From: Caldithrix sp. | GTDB lineage: Bacteria; KSB1; UBA2214; DYKH01 | Reading direction: 5' to 3' | Length of the DNA stretch: 38,957 nt | Assembly (NCBI GenBank): GCA_020722685.1 | Contig: DYKH01000014.1 | Span: 24,380 to 63,336 of the forward strand | Shown: in pieces, positions 22,458-30,801 of the stretch | Layout: each line of letters starts with the position of its first letter | How positions within the stretch are numbered: the stretch's first letter is position 1 | Notes under the pieces: model-generated | Databases searched by the model: none | What the model saw: only the letters and a program-made list of their open reading frames with translations | Told to the model about the DNA's origin: nothing | Made by a program: the position numbers and the translations under genes

Positions 22458-25340
22458 ATGTACTCAAAGGATGTTAGACTGCGATTTCTTGTGGCTATGT
22501 CAGCCGTTTTGGTTTTATTTCTCACAGTGCCAGGAGCCGTTTTGGCGGCGGCGAACGGCAGCATCGCGGGAAAAGTGGTAGATGCCCAGTCGGGTGATCC
22601 GCTACCTGGAGTCAATGTCATCATCGAAGGAACGGTCATGGGCGCGGCCACCGACGTGGACGGAGCCTATCGAATCGCTTCGGTGCCGGAAGGCAATTAC
22701 ACGGTGGTCGCGTCTATGATCGGCTACAGCAAGATACGAGTCGAGAACGTGAAGGTGGCGACCGGTGCCGTGGCTCTACTCAACTTTTCCTTGAATGTCG
22801 AGACCTTGGTTGGTCAGGAAGTTGTCGTGCAGGCAGAAGCGCTAAAAAACACCGAAGCTTCTCTTTTGCGCGAACGCAAGCTGTCAACCGCTGTCAGCGA
22901 CGCCATCAGTGCCGAGGCGATTTCTCGGGCGGGCGCCACCAATGCCGCGGATGCCATGACTCAGGTGACCGGTGCTTCGGTGGTTGGCGGCAAGTATGTC
23001 TATATCCGTGGTCTGGGTGAGCGTTATGCCAGCACCCAACTGAATGGCGCCGAACTGCCCAGCGCGGACCCGGATAAAAAAGCCTTTCAAATGGACATCC
23101 TTCCCAGCAATCTATTGGACAATATCATTACCAAAAAAACCTTCACTCCGGACGAACCGGGCAACTTTTCCGGCGGCATCATCAACATCGGCACCCAATC
23201 GTATCCCGAGTCATTTCGGCTGAAATTCTCAGGCTCAGCTTCTTACAATTCCCAAGCCAATTTGAAAGACGGCTTTCTCAGTTATTCCGGCGGCTCGCGC
23301 GATTGGCTGGGCATGGATGATGGCACGAGAAGCATTCCCAATTTGCTGGCAAATCCGTTAGTTGATATTCCGTCCCCCATTGCAGCCAGAAGGGACGCTG
23401 CATCAGCTCGGCAATTGGACCGGCTGTCGAAATCCTTCAATTCGAATATGTATCCGCAAGAGAGGACCGCCCCCATAAACCAAAGCTATTCCCTTTCCCT
23501 CGGCAATCAAATCGGATTTTTGGGGCGTCCGCTTGGCTATGTCGCCAGCATGAGCTATCAGCGCAGTTACTCCTATTATGAGGACGGGACAGTTGGCCGT
23601 TGGCAGTTGAGCGGTAATGCGGCTCAAGTAAATGCCTTGGACTATGACATTCTATTGTCGGATCGAAATGGCAAAGATGAAGTGCTTTGGGGCGGACTCG
23701 GAACCGTCTCTTACAAGCCGCATCGGAATCACAAGATTGGCGCCCATTACATCCACAGCCAGAGCGGCGAATCCGTGTCTCGCTATCAATCGGGGCAATG
23801 GCCGGATCAGCTTGCCGAAGGGCCGGTGTATGAAACTCGCTCGCTGCTGTACACGGAGCGCAGCCTGAATTCGTATCAACTGAACGGCGAGCATATTTTC
23901 CCGGCCTGGGGCAAAGCCAATTTGGAGTGGAATGCTGCCTTTTCTAAATCCGTGCAAAACGAGCCGGACTTGAGATTCTTCAGCGATGATTACCGCATCG
24001 AGTCGGTAGATGGGCGGCTCGATACGTTATACTCCATAAACACCAACCTGTATAACTATCCGACGCGTTTCTTCCGCGATCTTGACGAAAACAACGCCAA
24101 CATGAATGCGAGTTTGACGCTGCCGTTCAGCTTCAGACGAGCGCAAGGTGGGAAGCTAAAGTTAGGCGGCTCGGTGGTCAAAATCGATCGCTCTTTCCGG
24201 GAGCGTCGCTTCGAAATCCGGCAGCAGCTTGCCAATTATGACGGCGACCTGGCCCAGTTTTTCTCTCAGGAACAGGCCGGAATCGTTGACAGCACCTCTG
24301 GCCGCTATTACTTTGGCAACTACGTGGTGGACGCTACATCGCAGCGCAGCAATTACGATGGCGACCAAACGGTTTCCGCCGGCTTTGCCATGGTGGAGCT
24401 GCCGGTGGCCAACAAGCTGCGATTCATCGGCGGCCTCCGCTACGAAACGACCAGAATGGATGTGATCAGTCAGGATCCGTCAGCTCCCAAAGGCCAACTG
24501 CATAACAATGATTGGCTGCCTTCGATCAATTTCGTCTATGACGTGCTCGACAAGGTCAATGTGCGCCTCGCCTATGGGCGTACTTTGGCGCGCCCCACCT
24601 TCCGCGAGATGGCCCCCTATCGCACCTTTGAATTCATCGGCGACTATCTGTTCGCCGGCAATGCCGACTTGAAGCGAACACTGATCGACAACTTTGACCT
24701 GCGTTGGGAATGGTTTGTCCGCCCAGGCGAAATTTATGCGGTGAGCGGATTCTACAAGAGATTTCAGAATCCTATAGAGCGCACAATAGACATCGAGACC
24801 AATCAAATCACCTACCAAAACGTTAACGAGGGTGAAGTAGTCGGGGCCGAGTTTGAAGTGCGCAAGCAGCTCGATGTGGTGCATCCGACTTTTAAGAATT
24901 TCCAGCTCAGCTCCAATTTTTCCATCGTCCGTTCACAGGTGAATATTGCAGCGGCAGAGCTGGAATTGATTCACCGGTTTGATCCTTCGGCGACCGGCAC
25001 CCGACCGCTTTACGGGCAGTCGCCTTATATTCTGAATCTCGAGCTCAGCTATCAAAACAGCAAATCCGGCACCACCGCCAGCCTTTACACAAATATTTTG
25101 GGCAAGCGCTTGTCCGAGGTCACGCTTGGCGCTACACCGGATGTCTATGAACGACCGCAATCCCTGCTGGACTTGACGCTGACGCAAAAGGTCTGGCGCG
25201 GCGTGGAAATGAAAGTCGCAGCCAAGAACTTGCTCGATTCGTCAGTGCGCGAGACGCTCGAATTCAAAGGCAAGGAATATATCTATCACGAGTACAAGCT
25301 GGGCAGAGTTTTCAGCGCCGGCTTGAGTTATGGTTTGTAG
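22458..25340 (+). CDS. TonB-dependent outer-membrane receptor with carboxypeptidase-regulatory-like domain
   Basis: 960 residues from ATG 22458 with GAGGTG upstream. A signal peptide (about 1-30) precedes a beta-sandwich domain (about 35-110; GKVVDAQSGDPLPGVNVIIE). The plug is at about 125-250, with YIRGLGERYASTQLNGAELP, a LPSNLLDNIITKKTF stretch and GGIINIGTQS, followed by a 22-strand-type barrel to the end. It would import a substrate too large or scarce for porins, driven by TonB. The Pho-like promoter upstream and PstS-like gene downstream suggest a phosphorus-containing substrate, but nothing in the protein itself proves this. The next gene (25539) lies in the same direction behind a hairpin, as in receptor plus surface-protein pairs. 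Confidence 0.88.
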   Translation: MYSKDVRLRFLVAMSAVLVLFLTVPGAVLAAANGSIAGKVVDAQSGDPLPGVNVIIEGTVMGAATDVDGAYRIASVPEGNYTVVASMIGYSKIRVENVKVATGAVALLNFSLNVETLVGQEVVVQAEALKNTEASLLRERKLSTAVSDAISAEAISRAGATNAADAMTQVTGASVVGGKYVYIRGLGERYASTQLNGAELPSADPDKKAFQMDILPSNLLDNIITKKTFTPDEPGNFSGGIINIGTQSYPESFRLKFSGSASYNSQANLKDGFLSYSGGSRDWLGMDDGTRSIPNLLANPLVDIPSPIAARRDAASARQLDRLSKSFNSNMYPQERTAPINQSYSLSLGNQIGFLGRPLGYVASMSYQRSYSYYEDGTVGRWQLSGNAAQVNALDYDILLSDRNGKDEVLWGGLGTVSYKPHRNHKIGAHYIHSQSGESVSRYQSGQWPDQLAEGPVYETRSLLYTERSLNSYQLNGEHIFPAWGKANLEWNAAFSKSVQNEPDLRFFSDDYRIESVDGRLDTLYSINTNLYNYPTRFFRDLDENNANMNASLTLPFSFRRAQGGKLKLGGSVVKIDRSFRERRFEIRQQLANYDGDLAQFFSQEQAGIVDSTSGRYYFGNYVVDATSQRSNYDGDQTVSAGFAMVELPVANKLRFIGGLRYETTRMDVISQDPSAPKGQLHNNDWLPSINFVYDVLDKVNVRLAYGRTLARPTFREMAPYRTFEFIGDYLFAGNADLKRTLIDNFDLRWEWFVRPGEIYAVSGFYKRFQNPIERTIDIETNQITYQNVNEGEVVGAEFEVRKQLDVVHPTFKNFQLSSNFSIVRSQVNIAAAELELIHRFDPSATGTRPLYGQSPYILNLELSYQNSKSGTTASLYTNILGKRLSEVTLGATPDVYERPQSLLDLTLTQKVWRGVEMKVAAKNLLDSSVRETLEFKGKEYIYHEYKLGRVFSAGLSYGL

Positions 25341-25432
25341 ACCGAAAAGGGTCAAGCTGTTCCAATGAAGGCAGTACAATAGGAACGCGTTCCGAATTGA
25401 GTTATACATTCACAAAAGCTGGTCCATACCAA

Positions 25433-25470
25433 TGAGGTACATCCGCACGTTTGCTGTACGATGTACCTCA
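25433..25470 (+). other. Hairpin between receptor and secreted-protein genes
   Basis: TGAGGTACATC (25433-25443) pairs perfectly with GATGTACCTCA (25460-25470) around a 16-nt loop; there is no T-tract. It may be an mRNA-stabilising or attenuating element that sets the ratio of the two products. A perfect 12-bp palindrome GGAACGCGTTCC lies just upstream (25382-25393). Confidence 0.55.
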
Positions 25471-25538
25471 CTGCCGGACTGATTTCTGATTGGACAAAAC
25501 AAGGTTACTTCACGTCAAATCAACAGGAGAAAAAAAGC

Positions 25539-27224
25539 ATGAAAAAGTACCTCTTAATTCTATTGGTGTCGTTTTTTGTACCGGCATTTGCAGGCGCGTC
25601 GACGACGGACGCCAACAAGCCGCGGGTGATCGTGAAAGACGGTGACATAGTTGCCAGCCAAAGCGTGACTTGGACCAAAGACAAGGTGTATGTTTTGGAC
25701 GGTTATGTGTATGCTGAAGAGGGGGCCGTACTGACCATTCAGGCTGGCACGGTGGTGAAGGCGCTGCAAAAGCCGAGCACGGGCGAGCTGGCGAGTGCCT
25801 TGATCATTAGCCGGGGAGCGAAGATTTATGCGGAAGGCAGTGTGCAAGAGCCGATCATTTTCACTTCTGAGAAGGACTCGGTGGCTTTGGCAGATAACGA
25901 TCCGGCGGATGGAGTGGATTTCAAAATAGATCGCGGTTTGTGGGGTGGCTTGATCCTGCTGGGAAAGGGCAAATTGAACATCGCACCTGAATTTTTGGTC
26001 GAGGGTATGCCGAATGATCCGCGGGCTTTTTACGGTGGCAATGATGACGAGGACAACTCTGGAGTGCTGCGTTACGTATCGATTCGCTATACGGGGATCG
26101 TCGTCGAGGCCAACAAAGAGCTGCAAGGTCTGACACTGGGCTGCGTTGGCAGCGGCACAACCATTGATTATGTGGAGTCGTTCAACAGCGCCGATGATGG
26201 TTACGAGTGGTTTGGCGGCACGGTGAATACCACGCATTTGGTCAGCGCCTTTAATGATGACGATGGTTTTGACTATGATCAAGGATTTCGCGGCAAAGGG
26301 CAATTTTGGTTTGCGATACAGGCGGCGGATCGGGGGAATCGCTTAGGCGAATATGACAGTGGTGACAAGGGAGCGTTAACCGCAACGCCGTTGGCGCAGC
26401 CGGTGATTTACAATGCCACCTACATCGGCTCGGGTGCGAGTTCTACCAATGCAGATAATGACTATGCTTTGATCTATAAGGAATATGGCGGGGGCGAGCA
26501 CCATAACAGCATTTTCACCGATTTTCGCGGCAAAGCGGTGACGGTGGATTCCGGCAGCGGGGAGACCAGCTACAATCGCCTGCTGAATGGCGGGATAAAG
26601 CTGGAGAACAATATTTGGTTCAAGTCAGCGGGATTGGGAGTAAATGACATCGTGAGCCAAGCCTTCGTGCGCAGCTATTTGACAAGCCACAACAATCCCG
26701 TTATCGATCCTGGCTTGCGGGGTATTAGCAGAACTGACAATCAAGGATTGGATCCACGACCTGCACCGGGTTCCGCAGCTTTGACGCTGCTGGGAGCAGC
26801 CAGTGTCTCTGACGATTCCTTCTTCACCGCGGTCGATTATGTCGGCGCCTTTGGCCCGGACGAAAACTGGCTGGAAGGCTGGACAGCCTTGTCCTTGAAC
26901 GGGATCATAGGCCAAAGCGGCAACACTGGCGTGGCGAACGACCGTACCTCACGCATGCCGGTAGAATTCACCCTGCATCAAAACTACCCCAATCCGTTCA
27001 ACCCGGTTACCCAAATCAGCTTTGACTTGGCAAAAATCAGCCCAGTGAAGCTGACCATCTACAATTCGATGGGGCAAGAGGTTGATGCCCTGTTCGACGG
27101 CATGATGCAGAACGGCTCGCACACTCTAACTTGGAACGCTTCCGGTCATCCGAGTGGCCCTTATTACTACCGTCTCCAAGTAGGAGCGTCCGTTGCAATC
27201 AGGCGCATGCTGTTAATTAAGTAA
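25539..27224 (+). CDS. Secreted beta-helix-type protein with T9SS type A sorting domain
   Basis: 561 residues from ATG 25539, supported by AGGAGA at 25525-25530 and a signal peptide (about 1-20). The body (about 30-470) has repeated short strands resembling parallel beta-helix proteins (GYVYAEEGAVLTIQAGTVVK, WGGLILLGKG, RYVSIRYTG). Many acidic segments (GGNDDEDNSG, NDDDGFDYDQGF) may bind calcium. The last 80 residues are a T9SS C-terminal domain: NYPNPFNPVTQISFDLAK, LTIYNSMGQEV, GSHTLTWNASG and a final RRMLLIK. It would be exported and attached to or released from the cell surface. It is paired with the TonB receptor, probably in one transcription unit, and may capture or prepare the receptor's substrate. 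No catalytic motif is visible. Confidence 0.82.
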   Translation: MKKYLLILLVSFFVPAFAGASTTDANKPRVIVKDGDIVASQSVTWTKDKVYVLDGYVYAEEGAVLTIQAGTVVKALQKPSTGELASALIISRGAKIYAEGSVQEPIIFTSEKDSVALADNDPADGVDFKIDRGLWGGLILLGKGKLNIAPEFLVEGMPNDPRAFYGGNDDEDNSGVLRYVSIRYTGIVVEANKELQGLTLGCVGSGTTIDYVESFNSADDGYEWFGGTVNTTHLVSAFNDDDGFDYDQGFRGKGQFWFAIQAADRGNRLGEYDSGDKGALTATPLAQPVIYNATYIGSGASSTNADNDYALIYKEYGGGEHHNSIFTDFRGKAVTVDSGSGETSYNRLLNGGIKLENNIWFKSAGLGVNDIVSQAFVRSYLTSHNNPVIDPGLRGISRTDNQGLDPRPAPGSAALTLLGAASVSDDSFFTAVDYVGAFGPDENWLEGWTALSLNGIIGQSGNTGVANDRTSRMPVEFTLHQNYPNPFNPVTQISFDLAKISPVKLTIYNSMGQEVDALFDGMMQNGSHTLTWNASGHPSGPYYYRLQVGASVAIRRMLLIK

Positions 27225-27238
27225 CTCCGTAATGAAAC

Positions 27239-27271
27239 AAACCTCAAAGGTCTCCAAGACCTTTGAGGTTT
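27239..27271 (+). terminator. Intrinsic terminator after the secreted-protein gene
   Basis: A perfect 15-bp stem, AAACCTCAAAGGTCT (27239-27253) and its complement (27257-27271), with loop CCA; T residues end the 3' arm. It begins 14 bp after the stop. Confidence 0.88.
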
Positions 27272-27291
27272 ATGAAATAAAAATTGGCTCG

Positions 27292-27354
27292 GCCCTGCTG
27301 CTAAGTCGGTACTCATCGGTTTCTGCCCCGGTCACCTCTTTTAAGCTGCAGGGC
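27292..27354. other. Structured intergenic element of unknown class
   Basis: GCCCTGC (27292-27298) pairs with GCAGGGC (27348-27354). Inside, GCTAAG can pair with CTTTTAAGC with a bulge, and GGT/ACC plus CGG/CCG continue the stem to a loop near TTTCTGCC. On the plus strand it is followed by TTTGCTTTTT and then nine C residues (27365-27373); on the minus strand by AATTTTTATTT. It could be a terminator for the convergent pstS-like transcript or a small RNA; I could not assign a known class. Confidence 0.35.
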
Positions 27355-27485
27355 TTTGCTTTTTCCCCCCCCCACCCTGGATAATTATTCCAATCCGGAA
27401 ATTAGACGTCAAACCAATGTTAGTCTCCAAGGGCTGAGTTGCGAAACGATTTCACGCCGCTTTGCATCTTGAGAAATCCGACCAA

Positions 27486-28310
27486 TCACGGGAAAATGGG
27501 AAAGTATCCGGCTTTGCGCACTACTTGTTGTCCCCCGGGGCTGATCACCCAATCGATGAACTGTTTGCTGTATCCCCGCGGCGTGTCGCGGGTGTACAGG
27601 TGCAAATAGCGTGTGATGGGATAGACATCCTTTCTCACATTCTCTTCGCTGGGCACCACGCCTTCTACCTGACAATGCACCACAGACCGTTCAAAAGCAA
27701 ATCCGCCGTAGCCGATGGCATTGGCATGAGCAGCAATGGCGTTGACCACCGACGGATTGGTCGGGAGAGTTTGCGCTGAGGAGGCGTAAGCCTGGCCTTC
27801 CAGCACGTGTTCTTGAAAATAGAGGTAGGTGCCCGAATTAGGTGGGCGAATGATAACCATAATGGGCTGATCGCGGCCTCCCACTTCCTTCCAGTTTATC
27901 ACCCTTCCGGTGAAAATGTCCCGCAACTGTTTCAGGCTCAGGTCACGAGCTGGATTCTCCGGATGCACGAAGACGCTGAGGGCATCTTTTGCCACTAAGA
28001 ACGAATATCCCAACGAGCTTTGTCGCTCCGCCAGGCCGCGCGCTTCTTCCGGACGCATGGGTCGGGAAGCCGTGCTAATGTCAATCTTTCCCTGAATCAG
28101 CGCCTTGATGCCGTCTTCTGTTCCGCCGCCTTCGGTATAGACGGATACCCCCGGATGCTGTCGCATGAATTCTTCCGCCCAGAGCTTTGTCAGCGGCAGC
28201 ATAGTATCGGAGCCTTTGATGCGGACGATGGGCCTGGTAGAGGATGGAGGGATGCCGCAACCCAGGATGAGGAGGCTCAAGGCCAGTAAACCCAATTTGC
28301 GCCGAGCCAT
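27486..28310 (-). CDS. pstS: PstS-like phosphate-binding lipoprotein
   Basis: 274 residues from ATG 28310, which starts a lipoprotein signal with lipobox LILGC (Cys18); longer in-frame starts would overlap the upstream gene. The fold is a periplasmic-binding-protein type II with PstS signatures: IKGSDTMLPL near the N-terminus, DISTASRPMRPEEA, and a Ser-Gly-Thr anion loop (NSGTYLYFQ). It would hold phosphate at the outer face of a membrane. No PstC, PstA or PstB permease gene follows, so it may work with a permease encoded elsewhere or act as a sensor for the PhoR-like kinase. It begins seven bases after the M28 peptidase stop, so both are co-transcribed. Confidence 0.88.
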   Translation of the reverse strand: MARRKLGLLALSLLILGCGIPPSSTRPIVRIKGSDTMLPLTKLWAEEFMRQHPGVSVYTEGGGTEDGIKALIQGKIDISTASRPMRPEEARGLAERQSSLGYSFLVAKDALSVFVHPENPARDLSLKQLRDIFTGRVINWKEVGGRDQPIMVIIRPPNSGTYLYFQEHVLEGQAYASSAQTLPTNPSVVNAIAAHANAIGYGGFAFERSVVHCQVEGVVPSEENVRKDVYPITRYLHLYTRDTPRGYSKQFIDWVISPGGQQVVRKAGYFPIFP

Positions 28311-28317
28311 TCCAGAC

Positions 28318-30054
28318 CTACCTTTTCTCGGCGATGGATTGCAGTCGCATATTGACATAGGGGGTGCCGGATTTCCACTCCGGCGCGACCGGAGCATCGG
28401 CTAAGGTACGCGCATAAACGAAAAGGGCGCGGCAATGCTCCACGGCGGCGGGATAACATATCGGTTGCTGCAAATCGTCGAATGGGGTGTGATATTTCTC
28501 CTGCATCCAGCGGATCATAGCATTCAGCCCCTCCTCGCGGCTTAGGTTCCGGTAGCTTAGTCCCTCGGTGATGAGAATAGAAGGAATGCCGGCTTTGGCA
28601 AAGGCGATCTGATCCGAGCGCGCAAAGGTTTCCCAGGAAAGAAATTCCGGTGGAATGGCAGAGACTTGGTAGCCGAGTGTACTTGCTACTCGCTGCAGAT
28701 GATCGCCCAAGGTGGAGAGCTCTGCGCCTACGCCGACCAAATCATGAAAGCAATCGAGGGCGGCAAGACCATCGATGTTTATGTTTGCCGCCGTTTGGTA
28801 ATGGGGCACCAGGGGATGATCCAAATAGTAAGTGGAACCCAACAGTCCTTTTTCCTCCCCCGTAACAAACAAAAAGATAAGCGAACGGTCGGGCCGATCG
28901 GCCATGCCGGCAAAAACGCGGGCGATCTCCAGCAGTCCTGCGACTCCAATGGCATTGTCCAACACTCCATTATAAATGGAATCGCCGTTTACGGCCGGGC
29001 CCACACCGAGATGATCATAATGGGCCGAGAGCAGCAAGTAGGTATCCTTGAGCTGCGGACGTTTGCCTGCCAAGGTCGCAATGACGTTCGAGGCGATAAA
29101 GTCCCGCTCTTTGAATTTGCCGTGAAAAGAAACGAGGCCGGTAAGTGGAAAACTGCGGATCGTGTTGTGTCTGTCCCATTCAAACACCTGTTCCAATGTG
29201 AAAGGTGCCTCATCGAACAATTTCGCAGCCGAGGCGGGATTCATGACGATGCTGAGGTTGCCGGTTACCGCGTAGGCCAAAGTGATATCTTCGAAGGCAA
29301 ATTCGTTACGCCATGCTTCCCATCCTGCATCCTGATTTTCCCGATGATTCGGTATGAGAATACACCCTCTGGCGCCTCGGCTGATAGCCAGACGCCGCTT
29401 CGCTTCAGGGTAAGAATAGATGGTTGGCTGAAGCCCGGCAAAATAGCTGGAATCCTCGGACGCCGGCTCGCCGGAAAGGTACACCACCACTTTGCCGGCG
29501 ACGTCGACGCTCTGGTAATCGTTATAATCGAATTCGGGAGCGATGATGCCATATCCGGCAAACACCAAAGGAACCGGATTGGGAATGAAAGTCTGCGCGC
29601 CGGATTGGAAGAGGAGATAATCTGTCCCCAATTCAAAAGTATGTTGTTCATTTTTTATGAACAGGGAAAGACGTGATTCGGCCAGAGGCGTGCTGCCGTG
29701 CATGGGGATGGCTTGGAAGTAAGAACCTTGATCTCCTCCGGCAGTCAAGCCCATGACCGCTAACTCGTCAGCGATGTATTGGGCCGCCAGTTCACCGCCG
29801 CGGCTGCCGGTGCCGCGACCTTGCAAAGAATCACTGCCGAGGACGGCGAGATGTTTGCGCAAAGAGTCTTCGTTGATACTCTGCATCGCCTGAAGCATTG
29901 CCGCAGAAAAGTCTGTGGCGAAAGCTTGGGCCGTCAATAGGCAAATTAACATTATCTGCGACGCTGTGGAAGAGCCGAACCGACTCCTTTGCAGCGAGGA
30001 GGAACGCCAGCCAAATGCGCCAAGCCGAATCATGCCGAAAAGTTTCTTGTTCAT
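28318..30054 (-). CDS. M28-family metallopeptidase (exported aminopeptidase-like)
   Basis: About 578 residues if ATG 30054 is the start. A TTG at 30075 lies inside the predicted promoter, and a Met seven codons later (30033) is possible. A hydrophobic segment (IMLICLLTAQAFA) ends a long basic leader, so the protein is exported. A PA-domain-like insertion sits at about 160-280. The two-zinc M28 core has the first His in SAHYDHLG, the bridging Asp in NGVLDNAIG, the catalytic and metal glutamates in TGEEKGLLG, an Asp in NINIDG, and the last His in KYHTPFDD. It would release amino acids from peptides. It is the first gene of a two-gene operon with pstS, an unusual pairing. Confidence 0.85.
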   Translation of the reverse strand: MNKKLFGMIRLGAFGWRSSSLQRSRFGSSTASQIMLICLLTAQAFATDFSAAMLQAMQSINEDSLRKHLAVLGSDSLQGRGTGSRGGELAAQYIADELAVMGLTAGGDQGSYFQAIPMHGSTPLAESRLSLFIKNEQHTFELGTDYLLFQSGAQTFIPNPVPLVFAGYGIIAPEFDYNDYQSVDVAGKVVVYLSGEPASEDSSYFAGLQPTIYSYPEAKRRLAISRGARGCILIPNHRENQDAGWEAWRNEFAFEDITLAYAVTGNLSIVMNPASAAKLFDEAPFTLEQVFEWDRHNTIRSFPLTGLVSFHGKFKERDFIASNVIATLAGKRPQLKDTYLLLSAHYDHLGVGPAVNGDSIYNGVLDNAIGVAGLLEIARVFAGMADRPDRSLIFLFVTGEEKGLLGSTYYLDHPLVPHYQTAANINIDGLAALDCFHDLVGVGAELSTLGDHLQRVASTLGYQVSAIPPEFLSWETFARSDQIAFAKAGIPSILITEGLSYRNLSREEGLNAMIRWMQEKYHTPFDDLQQPICYPAAVEHCRALFVYARTLADAPVAPEWKSGTPYVNMRLQSIAEKR

Positions 30055-30060
30055 CAGCCA

Positions 30061-30089
30061 ATTATACAATTCCAAAATGGATTTAGCAA
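30061..30089 (-). promoter_or_regulatory. Strong sigma-70-type promoter of the M28/pstS operon
   Basis: On the minus strand TTGCTA (30089-30084) and a perfect TATAAT (30066-30061) are 17 bp apart. Only six bases separate the -10 from the ATG at 30054, so transcription would begin about at the start codon. Confidence 0.65.
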
Positions 30090-30119
30090 GCCTCTTTTTA
30101 AGGAGAAAATTTTCTGTTT

Positions 30120-30163
30120 CTTAATCCCGGCTTTATTCAACCCTAATCTCGGACAAGTATATT
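30120..30163 (+). promoter_or_regulatory. Pho-box-like repeat array and -10 of the lipid operon
   Basis: CTTAATCC (30120-30127), CTTTATTC (30131-30138) and CCTAATCT (30142-30149) are spaced by 11 bp and followed by TATATT at 30158-30163. Repeat period and distance to the -10 are the same as at 22354-22397, and GGCTTTAT and CTAATCTC are shared exactly. Because the M28/pstS promoter is divergent in the same 200 bp, one bound regulator could serve both directions. Confidence 0.62.
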
Positions 30164-30258
30164 ATGGCCGTCAAAAGGCACGTTGCCCGCTATGACGAGC
30201 CATCAAACACCGGCCTTGCTACCCGGACGACCGAAGCTACCCCTAAAAGGAGACAAAG

Positions 30259-30789
30259 ATGCTGCGAACGATTGCTAACAACCTGATGGGCTGGGATACG
30301 GCGCTTTGCGTCCGGATCGCCAATTTGAATGGGTGGCGATTGTTCGATTGTGTTATGTATTGGGTTTCGCGTACCGGCGACGGCCATCTTTACGGTCTTA
30401 TCGGGATCTTATGGCTCGTCATGGACTATTCTGTTGCGATTAAGCTCTTGCCGGCGATGTTGGCGGCGTTTGCGATAGAACTTGCTGTGCAAAAATTGGT
30501 AAAGCATGCCATCAAGCGTAACAGGCCATTTGTCAAAATAGCCGCAGTGCAAAATCTCATCAGGCCACCCGATCAATTTAGCTTTCCATCCGGGCACACG
30601 GCTTCTGCCTTTTTGGTCATTACCATCTTGAGTTCTCTGTATCCGCAAATCGAGTTAGCAGGTTATTTTTGGGCTTCTGCTGTCGGCTTTTCACGCATCT
30701 ACAACGGCGTGCATTATCCGACGGATGTTTTGGCAGGAGTGGTTCTTGGATTAACGAGCGCGCAAATTGGCCTTGCGATGGCATCATGA
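30259..30789 (+). CDS. PAP2-family membrane phosphatase
   Basis: 176 residues, AGGAG at the expected distance before ATG 30259. About five membrane segments surround the three PAP2 motifs: K-x6-RP (Lys82, Arg89-Pro90), PSGH (110-113) and SR-x5-H-x3-D (145-156, SRIYNGVHYPTD). All catalytic residues are present. Family members remove phosphate from phosphatidic acid, phosphatidylglycerol phosphate or undecaprenyl diphosphate. As first gene of a run with glycosyltransferases, and behind a Pho-like box, the likely product is diacylglycerol for glycolipid synthesis plus free phosphate; undecaprenyl-PP phosphatase is the main alternative. The next gene begins 12 bp downstream. Confidence 0.88.
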   Translation: MLRTIANNLMGWDTALCVRIANLNGWRLFDCVMYWVSRTGDGHLYGLIGILWLVMDYSVAIKLLPAMLAAFAIELAVQKLVKHAIKRNRPFVKIAAVQNLIRPPDQFSFPSGHTASAFLVITILSSLYPQIELAGYFWASAVGFSRIYNGVHYPTDVLAGVVLGLTSAQIGLAMAS

Positions 30790-30801
30790 GGAGGAATCAA
30801 A

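Noticed and set aside
22458..27224. SusC/SusD polysaccharide utilisation pair
   Set aside because: The second protein is not SusD-like (no TPR/lipoprotein features); it is a beta-helix-type T9SS cargo, and no glycoside hydrolase is nearby.
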